A stretch of DNA of 64,000 nucleotides from Tahibacter amnicola (GTDB lineage Bacteria; Pseudomonadota; Gammaproteobacteria; Xanthomonadales; Rhodanobacteraceae). The first letter of the stretch is position 1. Each line of letters begins with the position of its first letter. The DNA lies in assembly GCF_025398735.1 (NCBI RefSeq), contig NZ_CP104694.1, forward strand, positions 2,381,001-2,445,000, read 5' to 3'. The notes under the pieces were generated by a model that did no database searches, was not told the DNA's origin, and saw only the letters and a list, made by a program, of their open reading frames with translations. Positions 1 to 8,886 of this stretch are shown here, piece after piece. The translations under genes were made by a program, and so were the position numbers.

Positions 1-131
1 CGGCGCCCGGGGCGGAGCCGGCGAGTGCTGGCATGTGAGCGCAAGGTTTGGCACAGTCCGCGCCTTATCCGTTCCGGCATCAAACTCGCAGGACGGAAGA
101 TTCATTGCCATCACGCCTGCGGAGTTCCGAC

Positions 132-713
132 GTGGACGACAATCACTATCGTGTTCCCGAGTCCCGTCTGGGCGACAGTCCGGACGAATCCGAGGCGTTC
201 TACGTCGTTGCGCCGTACAAGTTCTGGATGCTGGCGGTTCTGACGATGGGCTTGTATGTGCCGTATTGGTTCTACCGCAACTGGGCGGCGTATCGTGATT
301 CGGCGCGCGCCAATGTGTGGCCGGTTCCCCGGGCCTTGTTCTCGGTGTTTTTCACGCATTCGCTGTTCGCCCATATCGACAGCCGGGTGCGCCAGCAGAG
401 CCCGGCCTTTGCCTGGTCGGCCTCGAACATGGCGTGGGCCTACGTCGTCGCTGCCATTGCGGCCAATCTCCTCGCCCGTGCGGCGGGCGAGGAGGTCAGC
501 TTCATGATCTTGTCGCTGGTACTGACGGTCGGCATGTGCATTCCATTGTCCCGTGCGCAGGATGCAATCAACGCCGCACACGGCGATCCCGCCGGCAGCA
601 GCAACAAGACCCTGACGGCAGCCAACTGGTTCTGGCTCGTCATTGGCGCCTTGCTCTGGTCGCTGACGCTGCTCGGAATCTTCTACCAGTTCTATCCCGC
701 GCCGACGGAATAA
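132..713 (+). CDS. Integral membrane protein of unknown function
   Basis: This is a 193-residue protein that I do not recognise. A hydrophilic N-terminus (about residues 1-28) precedes a hydrophobic, aromatic-rich segment at about 31-50. Three more membrane segments follow at about 98-117, 121-138 and 165-188, giving four predicted helices, so it is probably an inner-membrane protein. I chose the GTG at 132 because GGAG lies seven bases upstream and the residues from there on look like a real N-terminus. An in-frame ATG at 48 would add 28 poorly conserved-looking, Arg-rich residues. It stands alone, with 365 bases before the next gene on the same strand. Confidence 0.7.
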   Translation: MDDNHYRVPESRLGDSPDESEAFYVVAPYKFWMLAVLTMGLYVPYWFYRNWAAYRDSARANVWPVPRALFSVFFTHSLFAHIDSRVRQQSPAFAWSASNMAWAYVVAAIAANLLARAAGEEVSFMILSLVLTVGMCIPLSRAQDAINAAHGDPAGSSNKTLTAANWFWLVIGALLWSLTLLGIFYQFYPAPTE

Positions 714-1078
714 GACCGCTCCCTGATCAGCCAGGTTGCCAGGGCAATGGCGTGCGCCCTGCTGCGGGCGCGTTCCCGCGCCCGCAGCATTCACCGTGAC
801 GGCCGCAGGTTCGAATGCGGGTGGTGCTCACCTGTCTTCTACGACGAACCCCGTGCGGCGGTGCGATTGCGACGGCAACGGCCGGGTTCGCCTGCCGTTG
901 GCACCGATACTGCTCTAGGTATCCCGCCGGAACGGAATTTGAGCATCAAGTAGCGGATTCTAAAGACCTTCTTTCCGGCACTACACCGACAGCACGACGG
1001 AAAGCCGACGTCGGCGCGTCAAGGAAACGTAGACGCGACGACAAAGCGGCGTGAACCAGGCAGGCAAGGGGGATTCCC
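714..1078. other. Intergenic region without a gene
   Basis: No convincing coding frame or RNA gene is visible in these 365 bases. The only notable element is a perfect 12-bp palindrome, GCCGACGTCGGC, at 1004-1015. It lies about 65 bases before the start of the next gene and could be part of its control region, but that is a guess. Confidence 0.4.
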
Positions 1079-1621
1079 ATGAACGAGAACGCTATACCGG
1101 TCAAAACCCTCGAAGGGCAGCGGGAAGTCACAGCGCGGCGCTACAACCTGCCGGCGCGGACACGGGCAGTGCTGATTTCGATCCAGGGCAGCCTCGCCGT
1201 GCACGACATCCGCGACCAGTTCCGCGGACTTGGTGATGTCGACAAAATGCTGCGTGAGCTGGAGGCGGCGGGCCTGGTGCGCATGAGTGAAGGCGCCGAG
1301 GCCGCGCGTTCAACCATGGAGAAAGTGGACCAGCTGGCAGGCCCCGGGCCCTCGCCGCTCGTACTGGCCAAGCAGTTCATGCGGACGACCGCGCTGGCCG
1401 CAGCCGGTGTTCGCGCCATGTTCTTCGTCTGGGCGCTGGACCGGCGTGAATCGCGCAGTGAACTGGAACAGCTTCTGGCACGGTTCCATCGCCTCCTGAG
1501 CAAGTCCAGGGGTGAGGCATTCGCGGGCGTCATGGTGCGGCGGGTGGACTACCTGCTGCTGCGTGCGCAGGCGCAAACGCGCAACGAACCGATCGTTCTG
1601 GGTCGCCAGCTGGCGCATTGA
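1079..1621 (+). CDS. Small cytoplasmic protein, possible winged helix; paralogue at 17.7 kb
   Basis: This 180-residue protein has no name that I recognise. Residues about 8-67 look like a small helical or winged-helix domain: it opens VKTLEGQREV and ends with a GLGDVDKML helix and an EAAGLV turn. A second helical part begins at about residue 97 with LVLAKQFMRT. The gene at 17681-18217 encodes a clear paralogue with the same order of motifs (LKTVRGLREV, GGLGDVETTL, IAGFV, LQMAKHFMQ). There is no signal peptide or membrane segment. The ATG at 1079 follows GGGGGA at a good distance. A regulatory or scaffold role is possible but unproven. Confidence 0.7.
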   Translation: MNENAIPVKTLEGQREVTARRYNLPARTRAVLISIQGSLAVHDIRDQFRGLGDVDKMLRELEAAGLVRMSEGAEAARSTMEKVDQLAGPGPSPLVLAKQFMRTTALAAAGVRAMFFVWALDRRESRSELEQLLARFHRLLSKSRGEAFAGVMVRRVDYLLLRAQAQTRNEPIVLGRQLAH

Positions 1622-1719
1622 GGCTTCAGGCGCGACGATGACTCTCCGTCGGCGCACGATTTCACCGCATCCGGGTCGCTGATTTCGGGCCTCGCGGCCC
1701 GGGTGCGTCTTCTCCGAGC

Positions 1720-1750
1720 GAAAGAAAACGAGGGCCCGTTCGGGCCCTCG
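1720..1750 (-). terminator. Intrinsic terminator of the secreted protein gene
   Basis: The inverted repeat CGAGGGCCC / GGGCCCTCG (1729-1750, loop GTTC) is followed on the minus strand by TTTTCTTT. It lies 20 bases after the stop of the minus-strand gene at 1770 and has the classic hairpin plus T-run form. It also sits between two converging genes. Confidence 0.75.
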
Positions 1751-1769
1751 CGAACCTTGCGGGGCAATG

Positions 1770-2171
1770 CTACTGGTTGGTGCGGCCCTGGCACTTCACC
1801 AGGTCCTTGTCCGAGATCGCCCAGGTATGCGACTCAGCGCACAGCTGTACGTTGGTGATCTCGCACTGGTCGCCGTCTTCGTCGACCAGCTTCACGTCGT
1901 ACGAACCGCACGGGATTTGTGTCAATGTGAAACTGTCGCCGCTGCCGACGGTGGTCTTGCCGAGCTGGTCGGTGCCCCAGTGGTTGCTTGAAGCGCGCGA
2001 GAAATACAGTTGGTCGATGGCCCAGTCGGAATTGTTCTGGAACGTCACCTGCGAATCGACCTTGCCCGATTTCGGGCCGCCATCCAGCGGCAGTTTCGCG
2101 GCGACTGCCGAACCCGCCACGGCCATCGAAGCGCCAAGGGCAAGGGTGCAGGAAATCAGCTTGCGCAACAT
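1770..2171 (-). CDS. Small secreted protein of unknown function
   Basis: This is a 133-residue exported protein. Residues 1-25 form a Sec signal peptide (MLRK, a hydrophobic core, then AVAA). The mature part is short and probably beta-rich, with four cysteines (IPCGSYDV, DQCEI, LCAES, VKCQG) that could form disulfides in the periplasm or outside the cell. The start at 2171 is supported by AAGGAG eight bases upstream and by the signal peptide starting exactly there; longer in-frame versions add only noise. It looks monocistronic, with its own terminator. I do not recognise the family. Confidence 0.75.
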   Translation of the reverse strand: MLRKLISCTLALGASMAVAGSAVAAKLPLDGGPKSGKVDSQVTFQNNSDWAIDQLYFSRASSNHWGTDQLGKTTVGSGDSFTLTQIPCGSYDVKLVDEDGDQCEITNVQLCAESHTWAISDKDLVKCQGRTNQ

Positions 2172-2359
2172 GGGTAATCTCCTTGTAAGCGCGCGATGGG
2201 ATGCGCCAGAGAATTGCAGCACGGTGTTTTGACTGGGTGCAACACGGCGGCCATTCAGGGTCAGCTGGCTTTCATGCTCGCCTAAGCCGCGCTTCAGTAA
2301 CGCCAAGATCCCGTGAATCCGGGCCCTGGCGGGCCCGGATTTCATCACGACATAGTCAC

Positions 2360-2965
2360 CTACTCGAACGAATCGCCACGAAATATTCGTATGGCGTTGC
2401 CGCGGGAGACAGCGTGGTGCGAAAGACGCCGCTCCGCGCGCTGGCGATCTCCCGCTTCCTGCTGCTGTTCCTGGAGGCGCTGCAGAATAAGTAGCGACGC
2501 CAGACGCCGGTTGGCATGCTGACTGCGTTCTGATTGCACCTTCACGCTGATACCGCTCTCGACGTGCGTCGCCCGGACGGCCGATTCCGTGCGGTTGACG
2601 TGCTGTCCACCAGGGCCTGATGCACGCAGTGTCTCGTACACGATGCTGCCCGACGGGATCGATTCGGGCACGTCGTAGCGGATGCCGCCGATAAACCAGT
2701 TCTTGCGCCCGTGCCGGCGGTAGGGGCTGGCGCAGATCCACTGCAGGGTTCCGTCCCAGGCCCGTGCGAGGCTCGCCGCGGCCGCGCCCTCCAGCTGCAG
2801 CAGCACCGAGCGATACGTGCCGGGACGATCCCCGGCGACGGATTCGATCACCGCTGCCGTCACGCCCGAATCCTGGGCTTCACGCAGAAGACGGCGCAGG
2901 GCGAGGGCGACGGCCAGGCAGCATTCGTCCGGACCTTGTGCCGAGGAAAGCTGGAACAGAATCAT
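2360..2965 (-). CDS. prfH: Peptide chain release factor-like protein PrfH
   Basis: This 201-residue class-I release factor relative lacks the codon-recognition domains of RF1 and RF2. It opens MILFQLSSAQGPDECC, a start typical of PrfH. The GGQ peptidyl-hydrolysis motif is at residues 119-121 (SGPGGQHVNRTESAV), and the tail is basic. PrfH proteins are known to release nascent chains from ribosomes whose 16S rRNA decoding centre has been cut. Its ATG overlaps the stop of the upstream rtcB by four bases (ATGA), so the two are translationally coupled. That coupling fits the known PrfH-RtcB2 rescue and repair partnership. Confidence 0.9.
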   Translation of the reverse strand: MILFQLSSAQGPDECCLAVALALRRLLREAQDSGVTAAVIESVAGDRPGTYRSVLLQLEGAAAASLARAWDGTLQWICASPYRRHGRKNWFIGGIRYDVPESIPSGSIVYETLRASGPGGQHVNRTESAVRATHVESGISVKVQSERSQHANRRLASLLILQRLQEQQQEAGDRQRAERRLSHHAVSRGNAIRIFRGDSFE

Positions 2966-4101
2966 TCGCAGCACCTCGCACGCGTCTTGTAGGTGAGCAC
3001 GGGGGTGAGCCGTGCCACCAGGCGGATCAGGCCGGCATCGACCAGGTCGCGGATGATGGAGTCAACCGGCTTGTAGGCCTCGGGCGCTTCCTCGTAGATC
3101 AATTCCCGGTCGTCGCAAATGACGCGCCCGCCCAGACGGGGGCGTTGGAGTTGCTCGACGGTGTAGCGCTTGCGCAGGCGATCCTTGCAATCGCTGCGCA
3201 CCCACTTGCGCCCGGCTCCGTGGGCGAGTGACTCAAGGCTTGCGGCGTTCGGCACCGGTTCGACGAGATAGGTGTAGTCCCCGCGCGATCCGGGGATTGC
3301 CAGCAGGGTGCCTTGGGCCGGCGTGGCGCCCTTGCGATGCAGCCAGCCTTCGCGTTCACCATGCCGGTGACGGCTCACGAGATTGTGCGAGACATCCACC
3401 AGAAGATGGCCGCCGGTTTTCCACCGGGCGAGCATGCGCCGGGCGATCAGCTGGCGGTTGCACACTGCGAAACGCAGGGCCTCATCGTGCTGCCCGAGGT
3501 AATCCTCGGCTTCGGCCGACCCGTCCACGAGGCCGGCGTGACCGAACCGGTCGACATGCCGGCGCAGGATGGATTCGCCCAGTCCCCGCGAGCCGCTGTG
3601 CACCAGGAGTTGCAACTGTTCCGCATTGATGCCATGCCGCGCGAGGGCGTCGCTGTCATGGCACGTGTCCAGCCGCTGCAGTTCGGCGAAATGATTGCCA
3701 CCGCCAATAGTTCCCAGGGCCCTTTCGTGCCCGGTGTGGGAAAAACCGGCGTCAGCGACGGCTTCCTGCCAGTCTTCGCCCAGTGGTCCGTCGATGGAAC
3801 CGAGCTGTTTTTCCAGTTTGTCGGCCGGCTGGCGAACCGGCAGGCGGGTTTGCCAGAGTGCCATGCCGCACCCGATATCGTTGCCGACGAGGGCCGGATA
3901 GAGGTGGCCCACCGAGAAGAACGCGGCGCCGACGGGATAGCCGCGGCCCGGATGCAGATCCGGCATGCCGACCACGGTGTGCATGCCCGCGAGGCGGGCG
4001 GTGATTTCCAGTTGCTGGATCGCGCGACCTTCGATCCAGGTGTCGTCCGAGGCGATGACGTGCACGCCTTCGGACACGGTCCGAATGGGAGAGTTGCCCA
4101 T
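2962..4101 (-). CDS. rtcB: RNA ligase RtcB (RtcB2 type, paired with prfH)
   Basis: This 379-residue enzyme is a GTP/Mn2+-dependent ligase joining 3'-phosphate or 2',3'-cyclic phosphate ends to 5'-OH ends. The family motifs are intact: GNDIGCGM (metal-binding Asp and Cys), GGGNHF, HSGSRG, DVSHN and the guanylylated histidine in AHGAGRKW. The protein is shorter than E. coli RtcB, as expected of the PrfH-linked subgroup. I chose the ATG at 4101, just after GGAAAGG, over an in-frame TTG at 4113. Its likely job is to reseal 16S rRNA after PrfH has freed a damaged ribosome; that role is known for the family and inferred here from the operon. Confidence 0.92.
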   Translation of the reverse strand: MGNSPIRTVSEGVHVIASDDTWIEGRAIQQLEITARLAGMHTVVGMPDLHPGRGYPVGAAFFSVGHLYPALVGNDIGCGMALWQTRLPVRQPADKLEKQLGSIDGPLGEDWQEAVADAGFSHTGHERALGTIGGGNHFAELQRLDTCHDSDALARHGINAEQLQLLVHSGSRGLGESILRRHVDRFGHAGLVDGSAEAEDYLGQHDEALRFAVCNRQLIARRMLARWKTGGHLLVDVSHNLVSRHRHGEREGWLHRKGATPAQGTLLAIPGSRGDYTYLVEPVPNAASLESLAHGAGRKWVRSDCKDRLRKRYTVEQLQRPRLGGRVICDDRELIYEEAPEAYKPVDSIIRDLVDAGLIRLVARLTPVLTYKTRARCCE

Positions 4102-4162
4102 ATACCTTTCCAAGAAAAGACAAAGAAATTGGATAGGCAGGCCAAGGCCCGGGCAACGCAGG

Positions 4163-4180
4163 CGCCTCGACGACGAGGCG
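4163..4180 (-). promoter_or_regulatory. Hairpin in the rtcB leader
   Basis: CGCCTCG and CGAGGCG form a perfect 7-bp stem with a four-base loop. It lies nine bases after the short leader ORF (4189-4230) and about 60 bases before rtcB. No T-run follows on the minus strand, so it is not a standard terminator. It may act in translation-linked control. Confidence 0.35.
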
Positions 4181-4188
4181 GAGAAACG

Positions 4189-4230
4189 TCAGACCAGGCG
4201 GGGCCCGCAAAGGCGGATCAGCGATTGCAT
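4189..4230 (-). CDS. Putative 13-residue leader peptide ahead of rtcB-prfH
   Basis: A short ORF (MQSLIRLCGPRLV) begins with ATG at 4230, eight bases after a strong AAGGAG site, and ends at TGA 4191-4189. The good ribosome-binding site with no gene behind it, plus the hairpin just downstream, suggests a translated leader controlling the operon. A poor sigma70-like pair (TTGCGC, 17 bases, TAAGCT) lies upstream. There is no run of one amino acid as in classical attenuators. It could be chance. Confidence 0.35.
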   Translation of the reverse strand: MQSLIRLCGPRLV

Positions 4231-4334
4231 GATGCGTACTCCTTTGCAGTAGGGGGAAAGAGGGCGCGCAGCTTAGTGCGTTTGCCGCGCTGGCGCAACG
4301 ATGGTCCTGCGGTGACGCCGCCCCGGTGCTGTTG

Positions 4335-5237
4335 TCATGTCTCGTCCGGCTGGAGTGGCGCGCAGGGTTCGACGCGGTTGCGTCCGGCCGCCTTGGCCCG
4401 GTACAGCGCGTCGTCGGCCACCCCGACGAGGTGGCCGGCCTCGCAGGCGGATCCGTTGCTGGTGGCGACACCGATGCTGACTGTCACCGCGATGTCGCCG
4501 ACGGCCGTGGTGACCGCATCGGCGGCCACCGCCAGCCGGATGCGCTCGGCGATTTCCGTGATGACAGCCGGTGGCTCGCCTGGCACGACGACCAGGAATT
4601 CCTCGCCGCCATAGCGGCCGATCCGGTCGTAGGGGCGCAGGGAACTCTGCATGCGGCGCGCGGTTTCGCGCAGCACCGTGTCGCCGACCGGATGGCCGTG
4701 CGCGTCGTTGACCGGCTTGAAGTGGTCCAGGTCCACCATCAATACGCCCAGGTGGTGCCCCTCGCGGGCAGCGCGTTGCATTTCCTGGTCGAGCGCTTCC
4801 AGGATGGCGCCCCGGTTGAGCAGGCCGGTGAGATGGTCGTGCGTGGCCTGGTTGCGCAGCCGCTCGTGCAGCGAAAGGATGCGTTCGGCGACATGCAGCC
4901 GTGCGATCAGGTACTTGGGATCTACGGGCTTGCCGATAAAGTCGTCGGCGCCGGCATCGATACCGTCGAGGTAATTGGCCGGCCCGTCCATTGCCGTGAT
5001 CAGGATGATGTAGGTATAGGGTGCGCCCGACTGGGCGCGCACGGCGCGACACAGCGAGAGACCATCGAGCCCAGGCATCAGCCAGTCGGATATCAGCAGG
5101 GGGTAGCGCCCCTTGGCCAGCGCCGCCAGCGCGGCAGTTCCGTCGTCGACAGTCGCGACCGTGTGTCCCATGGTCTCAAGCAAGGTCGCCAGGACATTTC
5201 GCGATCCCGGATCGTCATCCGCCACCAGAATATCCAT
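4335..5237 (-). CDS. Response regulator with diguanylate cyclase domain (REC-GGDEF)
   Basis: This 300-residue protein has a receiver domain at about residues 1-120: acidic pocket D7-D9, phospho-acceptor D51 in SDWLMPG, T81 and K103. A GGDEF domain follows at about 130-290 with the active GGEEF motif at 210-214. RPYD at 201-204, five residues before GGEEF, is a complete inhibitory I-site, so product feedback by c-di-GMP is expected. The start at 5237 has GGAGG eight bases upstream; a longer frame adds 13 residues. It is divergent from a large sensor kinase that lacks its own receiver, so the two may be partners. Confidence 0.92.
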   Translation of the reverse strand: MDILVADDDPGSRNVLATLLETMGHTVATVDDGTAALAALAKGRYPLLISDWLMPGLDGLSLCRAVRAQSGAPYTYIILITAMDGPANYLDGIDAGADDFIGKPVDPKYLIARLHVAERILSLHERLRNQATHDHLTGLLNRGAILEALDQEMQRAAREGHHLGVLMVDLDHFKPVNDAHGHPVGDTVLRETARRMQSSLRPYDRIGRYGGEEFLVVVPGEPPAVITEIAERIRLAVAADAVTTAVGDIAVTVSIGVATSNGSACEAGHLVGVADDALYRAKAAGRNRVEPCAPLQPDET

Positions 5238-5428
5238 ACGTCCCACCTCCCGTGTTTCCGGCTCTGTCCGCCCCACGACCGCATCCGCGCGGAGGCGGTG
5301 GCTTCATGGTGCACAAGGTGACAGAGTAAAGCGGCTCCTTTTTTCCGATTGTGCGCCCTTTCCCGGGCGGCGTCTCGCGTAGCGTTTGTCGCCATTTTTT
5401 ACCGTACCCAGGTGGCCGCGGGCATACC

Positions 5429-8400
5429 ATGGCGCCAATGGAACCCGTTGCCCCTGCCTTCCGTCGCGCCCGCTGTCCTGGCCTGGTCTCGTGGGGGCTA
5501 GCGGCGCTGGCCTCCGTGTTGGGCGGCAATGTCCGTGCCGATGACCCGGCGCAGGCCGCGGCCATGGCGGCGACTCCCCCGGGCCACCATCTCTTCCGCG
5601 CCTACGGCGGAGAAGAAGGCCTGGCCAATGTCAGCGTATTGCAGCTGCTGCAGGACCGCCACGGCTTTATCTGGGCCGGCACGGAAGACGGGCTGTACCG
5701 TTACGATGGCTACCGCTTCGACGGGTTCGGGCTAAAGGACGGCCTGCACTCCACCACCATCGAATCGCTGCACGAGGATTCGCGCGGCCAGTTGTGGGTG
5801 GGGACGCGGTCCGGCCTGAGCCGGTGGAACGGCACCGTGCTGACCCCGGTGGCTCCCGAGAGCGGCCTGCCGGGCGCCACGATCAACGGCATGGCGGATG
5901 GTCCTGACGGGCTCTGGCTGGCCACTGCCCAGGGCCTGTACGTCGGCACGCCGGACGGTCGCTACCGGCCTGTGCCGGGATTCCCGAAGGCGGACGCGAC
6001 TGCCGTCTGGGCCGACCCGCGCGGTCGGCGGCTGTGGGCTGCGAGCTGGGAAGGTGCGCCCAGTGTGTGGTTCTACCGGGACGGGCAGTGGCGCCGGATC
6101 GCGCTGCCGCCCAACGGCGACAAAGACCGCGTGATGATCTTCTGTGACGATGGCGTCGGACGCGTGTGGGCGCGCACGGACAACCAGCTGCTGCGCCTGG
6201 ACGAAGCGAACCAGCGTTTTGTCACCGAATCCACACCCTTGCAGATCGGACCGACGCGGGCCTATCTGCACAAAGGGCGCCGTGGCGACCTGCTCGTGCC
6301 TACGCCTGGCGGCCTGCTGCGACTGGAGAACGATACCTGGTCGATCATCAGCCTCGACAGCATGGTCGGTGGCAACCGGCCGGTGATCGAGGATCGCGAA
6401 GGGTCCATCTGGCAGGGCTCCATGGGGCTGCACCGGCTGCTGGGCCGGCGAGTCATTCACATCTACACAAAGCCCGAAGGGCGCATTGCGGACATCGCCT
6501 GGTCCATCATGCGCGACAGCAAGCGCCGCCTCTGGGTGACGACGGACAAAGGCGTGGAGTTCTTCAACGGTCGCCGGTTCGAGACGATTCCCGGCACCGA
6601 ATCCAAGACATTCCGCTCGATCCGCGAGCTTCCCGGTGGCGTGTTGTATCTGGCCGGCTCGCCGGTTGACGAGCTGACGACCTACGATCCGGAAAAGAAG
6701 CTTCTGCAGACGCACCACTGGAATATCAAGACGGCGTCCAAGGTCATCTACCGCGTGATCCAGGACCGCTCCGGTGTGCTGTGGGCCAGCACCTTTGGCG
6801 CAGGCCTGCTACGCTCGGAAAGCCTCGCACCCAACCTGAACTTCGTGCCGGTGACCTTGCCGGACCCGGATCCGCATGAACGCATCATCGAGGTGCACGA
6901 GGACCCGCAGGGTCGGCTGTGGATCGGTGGCGAGCACGGCGTGGGCCTGCTGGAAAACGGCAAGTGGCGACGTTTCACGACGCGTCACGGCCTGCGCAGC
7001 AATTTCGTCACCTATGTGCGCACGGCGCACAACGGCGACCTGTTCATCGTGTACTTCGAGCCGCTGGGGTTTGCGCGCGCACGTTACGTCAATGGTGAAC
7101 TGAAGATCCTGCGCCACTATGACAGTGCTTCACCGGGTACGACCGACAAGATCTTCGTCATTGGTGAAGATATCGAGGATCGTGTCTGGCTGGGCGGCGG
7201 GCGCGGGATCGATGTGCTCAGCGCCGACGGGCATGTCGAGCATTTCGGCGCTGCCGAGGGTCTGATCGGCGAAGACACCGCCAGCATGGCCTTCCTCGCC
7301 GAACCCAACGGCGATGTCTGGATCGGAACCAGCGCGGGCCTGGTGCGATTTGACGCAAAGACCTATCGCGAATTGCCGCCGCGGACTCCGCCGGAAGTGG
7401 CCATCATGCATCTGCAGATCGGTTCGCAATCGGTAGCGCCGGATACGCAGCAGGTCCGTGTCGCCCACGATGAAGATTCGTTTGAGGCACGCTTTGCCGG
7501 CATGAGTTTCGTCGGCGAAGGGAAAATCCAGTACCGTGTGCGACTGCACGGCCGCGAGACCGCATTCATCACGACGGACAGTCGCGATGCGCGCTATTCG
7601 GCGCTCTCGCCGGGACGGTATCGCTTCGAAGTGTCGGCGCGTGTCGGGCAGCGCGGAGAATGGGGCCCTCCGGCCACCTTCCAGTTCGAGATCACGCCGG
7701 CCTGGTGGCAGACATGGTGGAGCCGGAGCGTGGCGATTCTGCTGGTGCTGGGCGGCATCGTCCGGGCCGTGCGTTGGCGCCTGGCTGCCCTGGAGCGTTC
7801 CAACCGGCTCCTGGAAGACCTCGTGGCGGCGCGCACCGGTGAGCTCAGTCGCGCCAACCTTGCCCTGCACGGTGTCAACGAGCAGCTGCAGTCGGAAATT
7901 GACGACCGCATCGCCGCGCAGACGGCGTTGCACCAGCGCAACGCGGACCTGGAAGCGGTCAACCAGAAACTGGCCGGCACGCAGAATCAATTGTTGCAGT
8001 CCGAGAAAATGGCCTCGGTGGGCCAGCTGGCCGCGGGCGTGGCGCATGAGATCAACAATCCCATCGGTTATGTCGGCTCCAATCTCGGCAGCCTGCGACG
8101 CTACGTGGGAGATCTTTTTACGCTGCTGGAAAAGTACGAGCGGCTGGAGTCGGCCTTGCCTCCGGACAGTCGCGAGCTGCACGAACTGCGCACGATCAAG
8201 GCGAATATCGAACTGGACTATCTCAAGGAGGATATCGGCAATCTGATGGCCGAGGCGCAGGAAGGGATCACACGGGTGCGCAAGATCGTCTCGGACCTGA
8301 AGGACTTTTCGCACCTGGATGAGCCCGAGTGGCAACTGGCCGACCTGCACGCGGGACTGGACAGCACGCTCAACCTGGTCATGCACCAGATCAAATACAA

Positions 8401-8785
8401 CGCGGAAGTCGTGAAGGACTACGGCAACCTTCCGCCGATCCGCTGCCTGCCGTTCCAGCTCAACCAGGTGTTCCTGAATCTCCTGATCAATGCCGCACAA
8501 GCCATCGAGGGGCGGGGTGTCATCACCCTGCGGACCCGCTGTGATGGCGACACCGTGCGGGTCGAGGTGGCGGACAATGGCAAGGGTATCGCGGAGGAAA
8601 ACCTGCATCGCGTGTTCGATCCGTTCTTCACGACCAAGCCCATCGGCACCGGCACTGGCCTGGGGCTGTCGGTGTCCTACGGCATCGTCCAGACCCACGG
8701 CGGTTCGATATCGGTTCACAGCGTCGTCGGTGTCGGCACCACGTTCACGGTGCGGTTGCCGATCGATCCGCGCAAATCCGCATGA
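5429..8785 (+). CDS. Beta-propeller sensor histidine kinase
   Basis: This 1118-residue membrane kinase has a signal sequence near residues 10-35. A periplasmic two-component-type propeller follows, with repeats such as [24 protein letters not shown] and [11 protein letters not shown]. Then come a Y_Y_Y-like beta domain, a membrane helix ([11 protein letters not shown], nucleotides about 7730-7765), a coiled coil and a histidine kinase. The kinase has the phospho-acceptor His873 in [11 protein letters not shown], an N-box ([10 protein letters not shown]), DNGKGI and [11 protein letters not shown]. There is no receiver domain. The start could also be the ATG at 5438. The ligand is unknown; propeller kinases often sense polysaccharide breakdown products. 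The neighbouring divergent REC-GGDEF protein is the obvious candidate partner. Confidence 0.92.
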   Translation: MAPMEPVAPAFRRARCPGLVSWGLAALASVLGGNVRADDPAQAAAMAATPPGHHLFRAYGGEEGLANVSVLQLLQDRHGFIWAGTEDGLYRYDGYRFDGFGLKDGLHSTTIESLHEDSRGQLWVGTRSGLSRWNGTVLTPVAPESGLPGATINGMADGPDGLWLATAQGLYVGTPDGRYRPVPGFPKADATAVWADPRGRRLWAASWEGAPSVWFYRDGQWRRIALPPNGDKDRVMIFCDDGVGRVWARTDNQLLRLDEANQRFVTESTPLQIGPTRAYLHKGRRGDLLVPTPGGLLRLENDTWSIISLDSMVGGNRPVIEDREGSIWQGSMGLHRLLGRRVIHIYTKPEGRIADIAWSIMRDSKRRLWVTTDKGVEFFNGRRFETIPGTESKTFRSIRELPGGVLYLAGSPVDELTTYDPEKKLLQTHHWNIKTASKVIYRVIQDRSGVLWASTFGAGLLRSESLAPNLNFVPVTLPDPDPHERIIEVHEDPQGRLWIGGEHGVGLLENGKWRRFTTRHGLRSNFVTYVRTAHNGDLFIVYFEPLGFARARYVNGELKILRHYDSASPGTTDKIFVIGEDIEDRVWLGGGRGIDVLSADGHVEHFGAAEGLIGEDTASMAFLAEPNGDVWIGTSAGLVRFDAKTYRELPPRTPPEVAIMHLQIGSQSVAPDTQQVRVAHDEDSFEARFAGMSFVGEGKIQYRVRLHGRETAFITTDSRDARYSALSPGRYRFEVSARVGQRGEWGPPATFQFEITPAWWQTWWSRSVAILLVLGGIVRAVRWRLAALERSNRLLEDLVAARTGELSRANLALHGVNEQLQSEIDDRIAAQTALHQRNADLEAVNQKLAGTQNQLLQSEKMASVGQLAAGVAHEINNPIGYVGSNLGSLRRYVGDLFTLLEKYERLESALPPDSRELHELRTIKANIELDYLKEDIGNLMAEAQEGITRVRKIVSDLKDFSHLDEPEWQLADLHAGLDSTLNLVMHQIKYNAEVVKDYGNLPPIRCLPFQLNQVFLNLLINAAQAIEGRGVITLRTRCDGDTVRVEVADNGKGIAEENLHRVFDPFFTTKPIGTGTGLGLSVSYGIVQTHGGSISVHSVVGVGTTFTVRLPIDPRKSA

Positions 8786-8886
8786 GCGCGACGAAACGGT
8801 GAAACGCCGCGCCAGGACGTGACGCCGGCGTGCATGACAAGTGACGCCGGAACGGTCTTCTGGGTTTTCCAGAAGCGGAGTGACCA

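Noticed and set aside
800-830. GGTTCGAAT, like a tRNA T-arm
   Set aside because: The flanks do not pair as a T-stem and no acceptor or anticodon arm can be folded around it.
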